Assembly: GCA_959347315.1 (NCBI GenBank)
Contig: OY365806.1
Coordinates: forward strand, 28,702,334-28,766,333
DNA: 64,000 nt
Direction of reading: 5' to 3'
Origin: Bimastos eiseni
Taxonomy: Eukaryota > Annelida > Clitellata > Crassiclitellata > Lumbricidae
Shown: piece after piece, positions 35,101 through 45,708 of the stretch
How positions within the stretch are numbered: position 1 is the stretch's first letter
Layout: each line of letters starts with the position of its first letter
The notes under the pieces: model-generated
Told to the model about the DNA's origin: nothing
The model's input: only the letters and a program-made list of their open reading frames with translations
The model's database searches: none
Translations under genes and position numbers: made by a program

Positions 35101-38100
35101 TATAATTATTAATATTGATCATCACCATCATCATAGTTCCTGATGCCAGCAATTGGTGGTGATGGATGTGAATGAATAATTTCCACTTATGGAGATCTTG
35201 TATCAGATCATGTGTCAGCGTTGGTGATGTCAGATTTGAACCCCTGTGTTCAATTTAATGCTGTTCTCATATTTAGTCCAGGTTTTGTCATATCCTGTTT
35301 TATTGTTTTTCCAGCACAGTTTTAGTCTTCCTTTGTTCCTCTTTCCTTTCTTCATTCATTCGTTTTAACATTTATATAATGCCTCTCTAGAAGTCTACTC
35401 ATATGTTGCATGTGATGCATTCATTGTGTGGCATGCAATAAGAAAGTTATTATAATTAATAAAAATTCTGTTAAAACTTACACTAGAAGTTAGCAATTTT
35501 TGCAAATTGCCTTTTCAGCACCAATGCAAATGACTTGAATGTGTTATTGTCTGGTGTTGAAGCAAACCGGCCGAGGTTATGATATTGGAACCTCCAGCTG
35601 AGAGGCCACATATCCAGGTCCTGCTCCAGCTTCCCGAGGGTGGCTTCATCCCCATCAACATCCCCGCTGATGCTTTGGCCCACGCCACCTTCCCTGGCAG
35701 TTCTGTCATCAGTGTCGCGTCACCAGTGACACAAGTCATAACACCGCTGGTAGTAGCACCTGGAATTGCCAGTACCGCCTCATCAACGTCGGGAATTACC
35801 TCAACCACAAAACAGGTTAAGGCGTTTTAAAGATAATAATAAGCACGAACTTGTTCTGCCATGAAATGTGCCATCTTTTTTAACCACAAACAGGTATAAC
35901 GTTTTTCAAGGCATGAATTCCCAACTATTGTGCATGAAAGATTGTTCTCAATAGCAGAGAAAGAGCCATCAGGAAGTATTGTTACAGATTTGACTAATTG
36001 AATTGGAAATCTACCTCTGGCTGCTTGCTACTAAGCCCTATGAATTGGGTTTCAAAGTGTCCAACCAATGTCTGAAGCAATTTCTACAATAGGAGATATT
36101 CTCTACAGCTACCCAGAAAGGAATGAATGCAGCCAAGACAGATGCGACCCACTACAATATATGTTTGGTATATGGAGATAATGCTTGTCTGCTTGTTTGT
36201 ACAGCTAGGTGTGCATATATGCATGTATACATGCACACAGCCTATGGACTTTCATAGTTAAGCTAGTTAAGTTGTAAAATAAATCCTTTCTCAAATCTCT
36301 CGCCTCCGCCGCTGTCACATACCTCTCATTAAGGGTGCCCTTACTAGCGGGACCTCGGTCCCTTTGGGGTCTCCTCCACTATTGATCACATCCACATCAC
36401 CTCTCTCTTGACCTGGTCAATTACAGTACTTGTATGTTATTTGTTTTGATTGACCGTGTGTTGTGTGTGTGTGCTCAATAAAATTCTTTGGTATTGGTAT
36501 ATTATATATATATACATTATATATATATGTATATATACATGCACATATGTGTATGAATATGTATAATTGTATATACAAATGTGTGTGATATATGAAGATA
36601 TGTATCATCTAGCTATATGACACCTTTGGAACCTTTCATGTAACTGAATTACTAACAGATCTAGAGAGATGCAACTATTGAGCTGAAAATATTTCTTTAA
36701 CGTATTATTGTAAGTTTGTATCTTGGCTTTTACATATTTAACATATCGCCGTAATAAACCTGTCAAAACCAAAGTGGAAACTTTTATTTATGACTCTTGG
36801 TTCTATCTGCCTCCATGATTTTCATTGAAATTTGTTTCATCTGTAGAAACTAAAAGCTGCACTGCAACAGAACATACAGCAGCAGCAGCAACTCACTCAC
36901 CATCAGCAGCTTCTGCAGCCGATCGCTATATCACCAGCAGCAGCATCTGTGGGTAGGGTAGCTCTGCCAGACGTATCATCATCTTCGCATGGCTCTGGAC
37001 CAAGTATCTCAAAAACTCCGAAGCTGTCCGTAAACACGACTGTCGCACCATTGGAGATCGCTAGAAGTCTATCGCAGCCGTGAGTTGAAAATCGATTAGC
37101 ACTTTAACGACGAGAGCGTACTCGAAGTGACTGGAAAACCTATACAGCTCGTCATTGAGGTCTTAAAGTAGGCTAGTGATATTATATCAATTATGCTATT
37201 TTATGTAGTGCACTCTTGAAAACTCGTTAAAAGCTGAATGGAGGAAGAAGTCAAAGGAAGACCCAGACAGATGCTGCTGGAGTAGATGGAAAGAGCAGGC
37301 TTAAAGAAAATACTTGGCACCGAAAGGAGAGGCATCTTTGGATGTTTGAACCTATCTGAGGCAGAGTACCTAAAGAATATTTTGCTCAACAAGCAGTGAT
37401 AGCACATTTCCTACAGAGTGATAAAATTATACATAATTATTGTATTAATCTATTGCTGAGAATTAAAATCTAGTAAAATCTATTTGCAATTATTTACAAA
37501 GTTACATTTTTCTTTTTCAGTGTGCATTGCACAGAAAATGGCAAAACTTTGTTGCAGATTTTGACAACTTGACAACTAAAACAATTTCAGAGATGTCCAT
37601 TTTCCAATTGTTAATGCTCATGATCATGACTGCTAAGACTTCAGATATTTTTGACTTCATAATAAAAAAAATGATTATATATAATCTTATCTTACAACCT
37701 TGCACAATGTTAAAGGAATAATGAAGTTTCTGTTGTATTTTATAAGAACAATAGCTTCGGCCTTATCAGCGGCTTCAACGGATGTGCAGATTTTGGTCGC
37801 TTAGTTTCAGTTTAGGAAGCTAATAGTTTTATTGTGTATCAAGTTCTACATGTAATATGGAAAATAAAATTACTTTTATTTTAAAATTGTGCTAAACTTA
37901 TAAAATTATTTGGAATTCATCTTGATGTTGTGATTTTTGAATGTCTAATGTTTACATCAGTTTGGATTCACAAAGTTCAGATGATGATGAAGGCGATGGA
38001 AAGCGAAAGAAATTTCTCGAAAGCAACAGGTAACCAATGTCATCAAAAAATAAGAAACTGATTATAGTAATAAAATCATCCATGAGTCTGCAAACTGTTA

Positions 38101-41090
38101 TTGATCAATGTACTTCATAAGCAAGCAACTGCCGTGCATTAACCATTTGAAATTATTGTATACTTATAAAGATGTTGTGTACCTTTCGAGTTGTATGGTA
38201 GTGTAAGGCAAGGTAAGACACTCATTGTAAGTTAATCAGTTTATAAGATATTAATATTGTAAGATAATCAATCACTCATTGTAAGCTGCCCCAACAATAT
38301 TAATGCTCCAATGTTTGGCCTTTTAAAGGATCTTTCAGTTGAAGCATTAATATAATAATAGCTATTCAATAACTACAACCTCTCATTCAACACTTAAACA
38401 ACGAGCATGCACTAAAAATGGCTGAGAAACCATTGCGGCTCAGTGCTACCAGAGCGATTTGCTTAGTAAGGAATTGATGATATGTCACACTGGAATGGGC
38501 ATTTAGGCAGCAACAGTACGTGAAAAACATTATTAGTTTGTCACAGTGATCACTCAGCGTATACATGCATCTATGGATGCATGCATGTATGATTACACTA
38601 ATATTGCAATCGTTTAGTAGCACTCGGTATTGCTGCACACTTTACTAATAAAACATGTGTATGGTTGAAAAAAATGAACTTTAATTGTGCATTAATTGTG
38701 TTTTTAAGAGCTGCAGCCAACAGATGTCGGCAGAAGAAGAAACAATGGATTAATGGTCTTGAGGAAAAGACAAAACGACTGCTGGACGTCAACAGAAGTC
38801 TCACAGTATGCAATTTGTCTCCAATTGTTTAATTTTTCTTTCTTCAACTTGAGTTGGCACCAGAAGTCAAGTTTGCTAAAAATGGAAATTTTTTTACCAA
38901 CTACGCTTGAGTTTGAAAAAGATAAAAGATTTTGAAGTGACATCAGGTACAACTAACTGCCAGCAGAAGAAAATTCACAAGAAGGTTATTCCAGGTAGAT
39001 GACCCTGATGCTGATGGCCAAACCAATGATCTATTATGGATAAATATTTCTCAGTAATATGTAAATTCTTTGAAAACAGTTCTTTGTAAAACAATTATTC
39101 ATAAGCAATTCTTCATAAAGCATTTCTTCGTATGTAACAATTCTTCTGGCCGAAGGTTCTTCGCATATGTCTTAAATCGACCCTAGCCATAATCGACCCT
39201 CATGATCAGAGGCGGCGATCCCAGGGGATCGAGGAGGACATGGTTCCCCACCTTTTACAGAGAGTGGACAAGTCGTATGTGGATCCCCTACATTTCCTAC
39301 CCCTCTCATTGGGTGTCCCCCCACCTGTCAAGTGAGATCGCCGCCTCTGCTCATGATGCTTACCCTGATCCTCACCGATCCTCACAATGCATATATTACA
39401 TATTTTAGGTATTTTTAACATCCATCATATCCCCCATATATGGTGACGAAGAATTGTGTTACGGTCGATTGTGTTTTGTAAAGAATTGTATCCCGAACAA
39501 CTGTTTACGAAGAAAACGTTGGACACCATATTTCTCATAAATGAGTAAAATACCTCACCTATCACATGCTTATTAGGCACACAGTTCTATACTTTTTTAA
39601 GTGCATTTAAATTCAGTCAGTCTAGATTTTCTGACTATCTCAATCTGACTGTTCCTCTTCTGTTCCTGGCTCTAGATTCCTCTGAAACTCTTAAGGGCAA
39701 GGGCTTGCTCTGCAGTCTGTTCTGATCATTGGCAACCATTGTCTGATGCTTTGAGAATTGTGACATATTGGCACTATAGAAGTTCTCAGATTAGATTGTA
39801 TTGAGGTCCTAATGGCTATGCTGACTGTGCAGACTTGTTTAGGCTTTCTTGCCATTCATATGTATTTATTTACAATGTACTTCCTTGGCTTTGTTTATCT
39901 TTCCACTGTCTTCTTGCATTCGTCTACTCATTTGTAATCACTGTTAGGCACTGTTGGAATAGAAATTCTGAATATATCTTGTCCCTAACGATTAAACCGA
40001 TGATCTTTAAGTTGGGCTGTCAGTCAGCATGCTAACCAATATGCTGTAGTGTAGAGCTGTACCGATTAATCGACCGGCCAATTAATCGGTCCGATTATAG
40101 AGATATTGGCAATATCGGATATCGGCAAAATAATCGGCGCCGATATTAAAAATTATTTTTTTATTTTATAATATTATTTTCAGTCTATAAAAGCAAAATG
40201 ACTACAGCAACATCACTGGGTCTGTGAAGTACGGCATTTCGTTCCGTTCCCATATTATGTCGTTGAGCCAATGGCTTCTTCAGACCAGTGGTGAGATTAC
40301 CCAATGTGCTAGTATAGACCGTGGGAAAGTGTCAACATAGGTCTTGTGCATAGTGAGTCATAGTGCCTGCTTATGGGCCTAGGAATGGCTGGCCAATTCA
40401 AGCCAAGGGATGGCTGGCCAATTCAACAGAGAAACCCATAAATGTACATCGTGGAGGCATGCCTAATGAATACATGCTAGCTGCCAATCGCCTGAAAGGC
40501 TGAAACTAGATGGGTGGCTGTGAATAGGCCAGCCGTTCTTTGACCTTTAATTACCCTGGGCAAAATTCGATGGCGGGCAGTGTGTCTAATCTGTATTGCC
40601 TGCCTACGATTAGACCCCCACTACATGCATACAGAGCAAGTGTTTGCTTGTATCGCAGTAGCAGTAGGTCTATCTTTTGGAACCGGACATCTTGGGAAAC
40701 ACAATGAAATAATCGGCTAAATAATCTGGTATCTTCAAATGAATAATCGGCAATAATCAGTATCGGCATAATCGGCAAAAAGTGATATCGGTACAACTCT
40801 ACTGTAGTGGACCGTCTTCCAAGAACTAATTAAATGGTCTTGCAATGTTGTAGAATGAAATGTCGCAGTTACGAAGAGAGATTGTTGATCTCAGGCAGAT
40901 GCTCTCTCATCACAAGGATTGTCCACCACCCGTAACTATCATTTCATCCAAGTTAGCACAGCTTTATCTTGTTTTTCCATGTTTCAACACTGTTACATGT
41001 TCAATGTCAGTAATTCTGAATCTAAAGCTTGGGGCCCAAGATGGAGTCATGCAAAGAGTGGAGTATAAAATACTTGATATGTACAAGTGA
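20051..41090 (+). CDS. ATF2: ATF2/ATF7/CREB5-type bZIP transcription factor, 10 exons
   Basis: This is a homologue of the ATF2 family, nuclear bZIP factors that bind CRE-type sites as homo- or heterodimers and are activated by p38/JNK. Exons are 20051-20119, 31572-31650, 32621-32781, 33273-33335, 34131-34282, 35563-35815, 36847-37079, 37961-38029, 38709-38805 and 40854-41090; all phases agree. A candidate start is ATG 20078. The second and third exons join into ADLTPTPTRFLRSCDEVGLFNE, the kinase-target Thr pair of ATF2 (human Thr69/Thr71). KLKAALQQ precedes a Gln-rich stretch. The bZIP has the basic region NRAAANRCRQKKKQW and five leucine heptads, ending with HKDCP as in ATF2. The C2H2 zinc finger that begins vertebrate ATF2 is not in any visible exon; it may be absent or lie on an unseen 5' exon. 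The last exon runs 76 residues past its first Met; the part after HHKDCPPPV is unconserved and could instead be spliced at gtaact. Confidence 0.92.
20814..25913 (-). repeat. 3' LTR, 5,100 bp, expanded array
   Basis: Starts TGACACAAAT and ends CTCTTGCGACA on the + strand. It has 80 bp of unique sequence, a 28-bp array of about 174 units (20900-25779), then 130 bp of unique sequence. In sense orientation it has a TATA-like GCATATATTG near 25800-25815 and a polyA signal AATAAA (complement of 20840-20845), with the array between them. Confidence 0.95.
20900..25779. repeat. 28-bp minisatellite array, about 174 units, with 1,286-bp higher-order repeat
   Basis: The unit is CGAAGTTCCAACGAAGAACG plus TCTTCAAG; main variants have ACC, TACC or GGCC in place of GAACG-type positions and TCCTC for TCTTC. 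A few units are 27 bp (one base lost in GAAGTTCC). Variant order repeats exactly with period 1,286 = 46x28-2, explained by two 27-bp units per period. Blocks start at 21111 (840 bp, shortened), 21951, 23237 and 24523; the last diverges at about 25520. Confidence 0.95.
25914..25923 (-). promoter_or_regulatory. Polypurine tract
   Basis: The minus strand reads CATGGGAGGA directly before the 3' LTR start TGTCGC. The purine run GGGAGGA is short but in the expected place for plus-strand priming. Confidence 0.75.
25987..27369 (-). pseudogene. Ty3/gypsy integrase
   Basis: Open for 453 codons from ATG 27348. It has an HHCC zinc-binding N-terminus (GGHLGI...H...MQCEQC), the DDE core (GVDVTGPH, LTDRGPNFES, NGNVERLHG) and a C-terminal GPF-type motif (SSFYEGPFPV). 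All three catalytic acids are present. The tail is acidic then basic, without a chromodomain. This is the only domain of the element that looks intact. Confidence 0.95.
27370..28245 (-). pseudogene. Ty3/gypsy RNase H region
   Basis: Same frame as RT. The RNase H residues are visible: DCDASDTG, the Glu of RKELLS, RTDHAA and NADALS. The frame ends with TAA (27370-27372) before the integrase, again an in-frame stop rather than a frameshift. Confidence 0.94.
28246..29190 (-). pseudogene. Ty3/gypsy reverse transcriptase, stop-terminated
   Basis: Contains the conserved RT blocks: VLVKKKDGSIRFCVDYRRLN, AYPLPRID, FSTFDLRSGFHQ, MPFGLCNAPATFQRLMD and the catalytic YLDD. An in-frame TGA at 28246-28248, right after FFGFVVSKA, cuts RT from its connection and RNase H regions. 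The frame is otherwise continuous. Confidence 0.95.
29199..29849 (-). pseudogene. Ty3/gypsy protease region, active site altered
   Basis: A retropepsin-like domain with the LLDTxAEVCLIP core around residues 66-77 and the downstream ILGIDWL flap/hydrophobic block. The catalytic triad reads DTE where retropepsins have DTG (codon 29640-29642, GAG). The frame ends at a TAA (29199) just after a probable single-base deletion in an A run, and the next frame has a TGA at about 29191. Confidence 0.88.
29732..30811 (-). pseudogene. Ty3/gypsy gag, disrupted
   Basis: The longest open part (29850-30635) has a retrotransposon-gag core (FLLCALDGPAW, RLTRRAYSDLAG, DREVVFYVRD) and the beginning of a nucleocapsid zinc knuckle, CPRCGQAGH. 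The last Cys of that knuckle and the whole second knuckle (CFECDQPGHHWQNC) lie in another frame, so a frameshift near 29917 splits them. A TAG at 30636-30638 interrupts the frame upstream, where a Pro-rich N-terminus appears to continue. Gag forms the particle and packages RNA; this copy cannot make it whole. Confidence 0.85.
30864..30880 (-). promoter_or_regulatory. tRNA-Lys-type primer binding site
   Basis: Read on the minus strand, TGGCGCCCAACGT begins two bases after the 5' LTR. It is complementary to a 3' end ...ACGTTGGGCGCCA, as found in animal tRNA-Lys(CUU). At least 13 bases match, then one mismatch to the usual tRNA sequence. Confidence 0.8.
30882..31470 (-). repeat. 5' LTR, 589 bp, short array
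   Basis: Same unique ends as the 3' LTR but with only about 13 units of the 28-bp repeat (30962-31336). TATA-like box at 31361-31370 and AATAAA complement at 30908-30913. The junction of unique sequence and array differs slightly: this copy lacks the 'gcttccaaag' found at about 20897 in the other LTR. Confidence 0.95.
30962..31336. repeat. 28-bp minisatellite array, about 13 units
   Basis: The same unit as the large array. Its last units are identical to the end of the large array, while its first units carry private variants, for example 'cttcacgcgaag' and 'gaggttcc'. Confidence 0.93.
31572..31650 (+). CDS. ATF2: ATF2-like exon before the phospho-site
   Basis: 26 codons plus one base, after a poly-T tract and atctag, donor gtgagt. 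It encodes SKHGISPLQMPMIP. A basic residue followed by L-x-M resembles a MAPK docking motif, and lies where vertebrate ATF2 has its JNK docking site. Confidence 0.8.
31810..31885. repeat. 14-bp minisatellite
   Basis: Five perfect copies of GTGCATTCAGAGGA and a partial sixth, in the ATF2-like intron 160 bp behind an exon donor. Confidence 0.95.
32621..32781 (+). CDS. ATF2: ATF2-like exon: TPTPTRF kinase target
   Basis: Starts by completing an Ala codon and reads DLTPTPTRFLRSCDEVGLFNE, nearly identical to vertebrate ATF2 around the p38/JNK Thr pair. The donor is ATG/gtcaga, a weak but phase-compatible site. Confidence 0.9.
32782..34130 (+). other. ATF2-like introns around the 33273 exon
   Basis: Only AT-rich simple sequence is seen: an (ATT)n-like tract at 32940-33065 and (AATC)n near 34037-34090. 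No gene or mobile element recognised. Confidence 0.7.
33273..33335 (+). CDS. ATF2: ATF2-like small exon
   Basis: 21 codons (HSVLLSLPSHSQ...), ttttcag acceptor, donor gtaaag, phase 0 at both ends. The content is not strongly conserved, so support comes from splice sites and phase. Confidence 0.6.
34131..34282 (+). CDS. ATF2: ATF2-like acidic/Gln exon
   Basis: 50 codons plus two bases after tgtgtcag. Encodes an acidic run (EAEDDDD) and QPQLIYSAPQESTVD. The donor gtaata overlaps a TAA in frame. Splicing there joins in phase to 35563; read-through would stop the protein. Confidence 0.65.
34283..36846 (+). other. ATF2-like introns, no features beyond simple repeats
   Basis: The introns at 34283-35562 and 35816-36846 hold short CTGT units near 34430 and AT tracts at 36500-36605. 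Nothing else is recognised. Confidence 0.7.
35563..35815 (+). CDS. ATF2: ATF2-like exon: central hydrophobic/Pro region
   Basis: Encodes HIQVLLQLPEGGFIPINIPA, matching the vertebrate ATF2 segment with LLLHLPNGQ and AIPAS. An in-frame TGA at about 35558 forces the acceptor to be the AG at 35561-35562. Ends phase 0 before gttaag. Confidence 0.85.
36847..37079 (+). CDS. ATF2: ATF2-like exon: KLKAAL and Gln-rich
   Basis: Begins KLKAALQQN after ctgtag, like RLKAALTQQ in ATF2, then a (Gln)n/His-rich and Ser-rich stretch. Donor gtgagt after two bases of a Pro codon. Confidence 0.88.
37080..38708 (+). other. ATF2-like introns, no recognised feature
   Basis: No exon or mobile element recognised in 37080-37960 or 38030-38708. 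Confidence 0.65.
37961..38029 (+). CDS. ATF2: ATF2-like exon: acidic linker and start of basic region
   Basis: Encodes SSDDDEGDGKRKKFLESNR, the acidic linker and first basic cluster of the bZIP. Donor gtaacc inside the Arg codon. Confidence 0.92.
38709..38805 (+). CDS. ATF2: ATF2-like exon: DNA-binding basic region
   Basis: Encodes AAANRCRQKKKQWINGLEEK and the first leucine heptads. The signature N-x-x-A-A-x-x-C-R is intact across the splice junction. Donor gtatgc. Confidence 0.95.
39207..39349. mobile_element. 143-bp hAT-type MITE
   Basis: Ends are CAGAGGCGGCGATC and its inverse. Flanked by the exact 8-bp repeat CTCATGAT (39199-39206, 39350-39357). It lies in the intron between the two leucine-zipper exons and has no coding content. 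Confidence 0.88.
40052..40801. mobile_element. 750-bp hAT-type non-autonomous element
   Basis: Ends TAGAGCTGTACCGAT and, inverted, TAGAGTTGTACCGAT, with the 8-bp duplication CTGTAGTG (40044-40051, 40802-40809). Subterminal 'ATCGG' units recur on both sides. No transposase. It ends 52 bp before the last ATF2-like exon. Confidence 0.9.
40854..41090 (+). CDS. ATF2: ATF2-like last exon: leucine zipper end
   Basis: Encodes NEMSQLRREIVDLRQMLSHH KDCPPP; Leu recurs every seven residues, continuing the register from the previous exon. The open frame stops with TGA at 41088-41090. The final 50 residues are not recognisable. Confidence 0.85.
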   Translation, partial: NEMSQLRREIVDLRQMLSHHKDCPPPVTIISSKLAQLYLVFPCFNTVTCSMSVILNLKLGAQDGVMQRVEYKILDMYK

Positions 41091-44000
41091 TTTAAATGTA
41101 GTTGATTTTTAGACTCCACGTTTCGAAAGTGCCATTTGAAAGCCAAGTGCAGGGCACCAGCTTATTCACAAGCATGGAGTTGTAATGAGTTGGCAGTGAT
41201 TTCAAATTGTTTATTTATGTTGATTTGAGAATTGTTTTCTCGACTGCATGTGACCTCTCCTTTTGAGTGGATGTGAATTTATTTTGTAGTGTATATCAAT
41301 CTGATCATATGCTTCTGAAATGTACTATTATAAAATGTTCTCTTTGTTTGTACAGTGTTCGAACAGACAGCAATTTTTGACTTGAGAAGCCACGACTCAC
41401 GTCCTGTCAGATTAATAATGGTTCAATGGGATTACTAATTAATAATCATGAGTCCAACAAGGGAGTCTGATGAACATTCACCAATTATTCAAATGAGAAC
41501 TTCTGAATGTTCTCTGGAAGCTCCACAAGTGCACATACATGGAATGGCGATTAATATTCGTGGTAGGCCAAGGGATGTTGTTATTCATCAGTTATTCAGA
41601 TGATGAACATGAATAAATATTAACAGATGCAAAGCTCTTGTCATATATCAGCGACAGATTTATGAAAAAATGATTGCTACTTAGGCAAGGACTGTCATGG
41701 ATTATTTATTGATAACCAACAGGAGATATCTATTGTATATAATGCACTGTGAATGTTAATGAGGTGTTGGTGACCATTTTTTGACAATTTAATAGACAGT
41801 GGGTTATAAATCCCCTGCTAATGGGACAGTGCTAAGGTTTTCATGTGTTGGAGGTGTAAATGAAGTAGTATAATTTATAATTTTTTTAAAATGTTTTATA
41901 AAAATTGGTATTGAAATGATCCAATCTAATTACTTCTATAGTGCCATGATCATAATGTGCAAGGCATCAATCGATGGTCACTTTTAGTAACATCATTGTA
42001 ATCCATTGCAAGAGCACAGTCAATCCAAATGATCCAATGTGGGACAGGACATTACAAAGCCTTCGACCAGCTACCACGGAACTAAACACTTAATGCCTGG
42101 GAACATAGCTCCAGTGTGAAGTAAAGCAATAGTCAGAGTATCCATGGGTTGAGTACAATATTTGCTTGTATTAGTGGTGAGCAATGAGAAGAGATAGGTC
42201 GTCTGATTTTTATGGGTAATACCTATAGACACAAGAAAGATTTCAGGTATAGAGTAGTTTTGTTGTGGCTTCTCTTCCAGTCTACCTGTGGCTCTTAATG
42301 GTTACCCGGCTTCAAGGTGCACTTCTGAACTTTCTGTTAAGAGGACATTATCAAATTACAGATGTATTGTATTGTATTCTCTAGCCAGAGAATTTTTAGC
42401 CATTATTTGGTGGATTGATGCCAATGACAATAATTCAGTGAGCTGAAAACCAGGGCATTTGCAGCTAAACTAAGTTTGTGGCATGTAAGAATGGTTTCTA
42501 CATATTATGCTCTATGTGCAAAAGTGGACTGATCAGCATATTATTGCCTGAAGTTTGTCTGATTGAAGACTTTGTGATGTAGAAGACTATCCCAAAACTG
42601 CATGCACATCTTGAACAATCAAAGAGCAAGTTTGCAGAGTTGATGACTTGTGGCATGCCTTGCTACATTTACATTACTGTAAATGTAGTGTCAAATAGAA
42701 AACAGGTGATATCATTTTCAATGGGAATAACGTAACTACTAAATATATTGATTCGAATAACTAGTTAACTGTAAAAGTTGAATACGTTTTTGCTGTGAAA
42801 TGAGTAATTGACTTGTGAAAGCTTGACACCATTATAATGTGTTTTTGAGTTGTTGAGTGGTCATTTTAATTTAATCATGTTAATGCATGTTTTACCACTG
42901 AAATGCAATAAAATTCAGCCTGACACTATTATAGTGCATGTTTTTGAGCTGTTGGATGGGCATTTTAATTTAATCATATTAACATATATTTACTACTGAA
43001 ATCCAATAAGATTTAGATGAGTATGAATTAATTCAGTAGGGCAACAACTATTTTTACGGAATGTTGAAGTAGCAGTAAGTGGAAAAATTAAGTTAATACC
43101 ATACCATTTATCTTACAATGTTCTGAAATTTGACGATTTGGGGAATATCGTAGAATTTTGGCAAGATAGATATTGTTATAAAGTTGATACACTTGTCAAG
43201 GTAATTTGAGTTTCAGATGAAAAGTTGTTTCAATATATAAACTGTTGAGAAAATGGCATCAAACATTTAGTACATGTATGTTGATACTGGAGGTCTTTCT
43301 AGTTCATTGTTGTGCTACTGTGTTTCAGAATAGTTTCAGCTAGGGCAGATAGATTAGATGAAAAGGCTTGAGCATAGTTTTCAGTTGGGTGTGGAACTAA
43401 CTGAGCTGGATCATCCTTTCTTCAATAAAAACATTTGAGAAATTTGTTTACATCATCATCACTCTTTTTGGACGATCAACAACCATTTAAGGCATCAAAC
43501 TTTTAAATAAATTTCGTATTCTGTCATTGCTTCACAATTCCTATTCAGAAGTAAAAACATTTTATGTTGTATGCTTCACTGTAGCCAAATACAGTCATAT
43601 AAAAATTGCTGCATAACTTCCCCTCTTGGTCTGCTGTAGTCTGTTAGATTTTAGGATAAATTTTATCATTTCATTTCAAGTTACTACCATTGAATCATAT
43701 GTTCACATCTAATAGTTAGATTTTGAGTATCAATGAGGCCAAATACACTATATGTCTAGATGGATATACTGTTTGCCAAACGTTTATGGCTCGCAACCAC
43801 TGAATTCGAATTTGACCAATATGGCCAACCCTTAATATATTGGGCACTGTTCAGGTTGACATCATATACTTGTTAGGAATCCATCATGAAATGAAAGTGA
43901 AGGAGCCTCAAACAAGGAATTAAATAAGGTATTCAGGAAGTTAGTCTAGTTGGTATTGCCATTGTTGACCAGGCCAACATTTTGTAACAGTGGAACCAAA

Positions 44001-44797
44001 TTAACAGATAAGTTGCTGGAATATTCTCATTATTCGTAATTCTGTAGTTGTTCAGAAAAAATATAACTGGATTTGTCAAGACAATAATTATCATTTCCAA
44101 AGTCATGTAATCAGGTTCTTTATGTTTTAACTGGGGCCATTTCTTACATACCTAATGCTTACAGTAATATTTACTTGTGAGTCTCCCAGTGTCCGATTTT
44201 CCAAGTTTTTTGCAGTGTTAATAATGTGCTTGTTCATCATTAGTAACATATTTGAGGGACTTCCACTGTGGGAGGTTGCAGTGCTAATACAATCTACAAC
44301 TTCCTCCAAATACATACGACCCACATACCTTTGTGACCTATTCACAACCCAGCCATCCTGTTCTATTCAATCATCCTCATACTTTTTCCTGCAACCCAAG
44401 TGACCCAACCCAGTCATGTCTCATCTCAGTTTCTCCAATCAATACATAATTCCATTTACATCATGTCGATTCTGGAACGACTTCCCTTCTGAATTCTGCA
44501 AATTTCCAGATTCTCTACCAAGATTATTACTAGTCTGATAGTCTGATACAAGCTACCTCATGTTCCACTAGACTATCAGTAGAATATAACATCTCTGGCT
44601 TTCTCATAGAAACTAAAGTCTGACCTCTTCAGGAATACAAATTCCAACCCAGATCTATCCCACCGCCTTAGCACCTTCCAGTGTTTGACGTCCTAACACA
44701 ATACGTCATGGCAGCTCCTCTGCCTCTGTTCTGACAATGAAACTTAGACCTTCGGTGTCTTAGGACAACCGCTTGGACGCAATGCAGCGCTTAACGG
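41091..44797. other. Region downstream of the ATF2-like gene
   Basis: No gene recognised. Two stretches near 42800-42905 and 42925-43015 share 'gagttgttg...gtcattttaatttaatcat', a diverged local duplication of about 100 bp. Confidence 0.6.
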
Positions 44798-45708
44798 TAA
44801 AGGTGCATTTAAGCATATTTTATTATTTTATGGAGTTTATAGTGTATTTTAGCATATTTTATTATTTCGTTGATTATAGTGTATTTTAGTATGCCATACA
44901 TTTCAATAAGGTGGAGTTGAATTGCAAGGATGTCCAATAACGTCCAGTCTTGTCGCATTTGTGGCCGCGGCCCACAGCCTGTATGTAGGCTATACATTCA
45001 GAGGTCGTTCCACTATCTGTGCTACCTGTGGACGCGAGTGATAGCAGTACAGCAGCTCAGGCCGCACAAGTGTAACAGCTCTGCCTGACAGAACATTCGA
45101 GCTAAGCGTAGGTCGACTAATCGAACGATCGAGATAATCGTACTAATCGAGCAATCGCGATTAATCAATTAATCGATTAATCGATTATTAGGCGATTAAT
45201 CGAGTTTTATATTGATCCTCGGTTAATCCATTAGTTTGCCCAAGCCTACCCACAGGCAGCCTGGTGTGGCATGCAGCTAACCGTTGCCCGTGGTGGTTGG
45301 CCACTGTTCATGTAGGGTGATCAACCTCTCACGAGACCGGAGCGACCAAACGAGGAATCCGTGCCATGCGAGGCCCCGGGCCACCACAGAAGTCCACAAA
45401 AGATCCATCCCTCTCGGCAGTACGCCATACGGGGTCCCAAAGCGCACCCACCACCACAGAAGCTCACAAAACATTATCTTTCTCGGTACTAGGCCTACAT
45501 CATATAACTCTGGTGGTGCCAGGATGTGGGCCTAAATGGACTTTAACGAAATGGGATATGACATTACTGGACATCCATTCACGTCAAATCCACCTATTTG
45601 AAATGAATGCTACTCTAAACTACACGATATAATCAACGAAATAATAAAATGCGCTAAAATACACCATAAGCTCCATGAAATAATAAAATACGCTAAAATG
45701 CACCTTTA
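44798..45708. mobile_element. 911-bp element with about 180-bp terminal inverted repeats
   Basis: From 44798 rightward and from 45708 leftward the sequence is the same, starting TAAAGGTGCATTT, then two AT-rich ~60-bp subrepeats (GTATTTTAGC...TTATTATTT) and GGATGTCCA. The flanks could be read as a TA target duplication. No transposase in the interior, which contains many ATCG/AATCGA units. Confidence 0.82.

Noticed and set aside
45100..45230. Telomere- or satellite-like ATCG/AATCGA repeats
   Set aside because: Irregular units confined to the core of the long-TIR element; no period.
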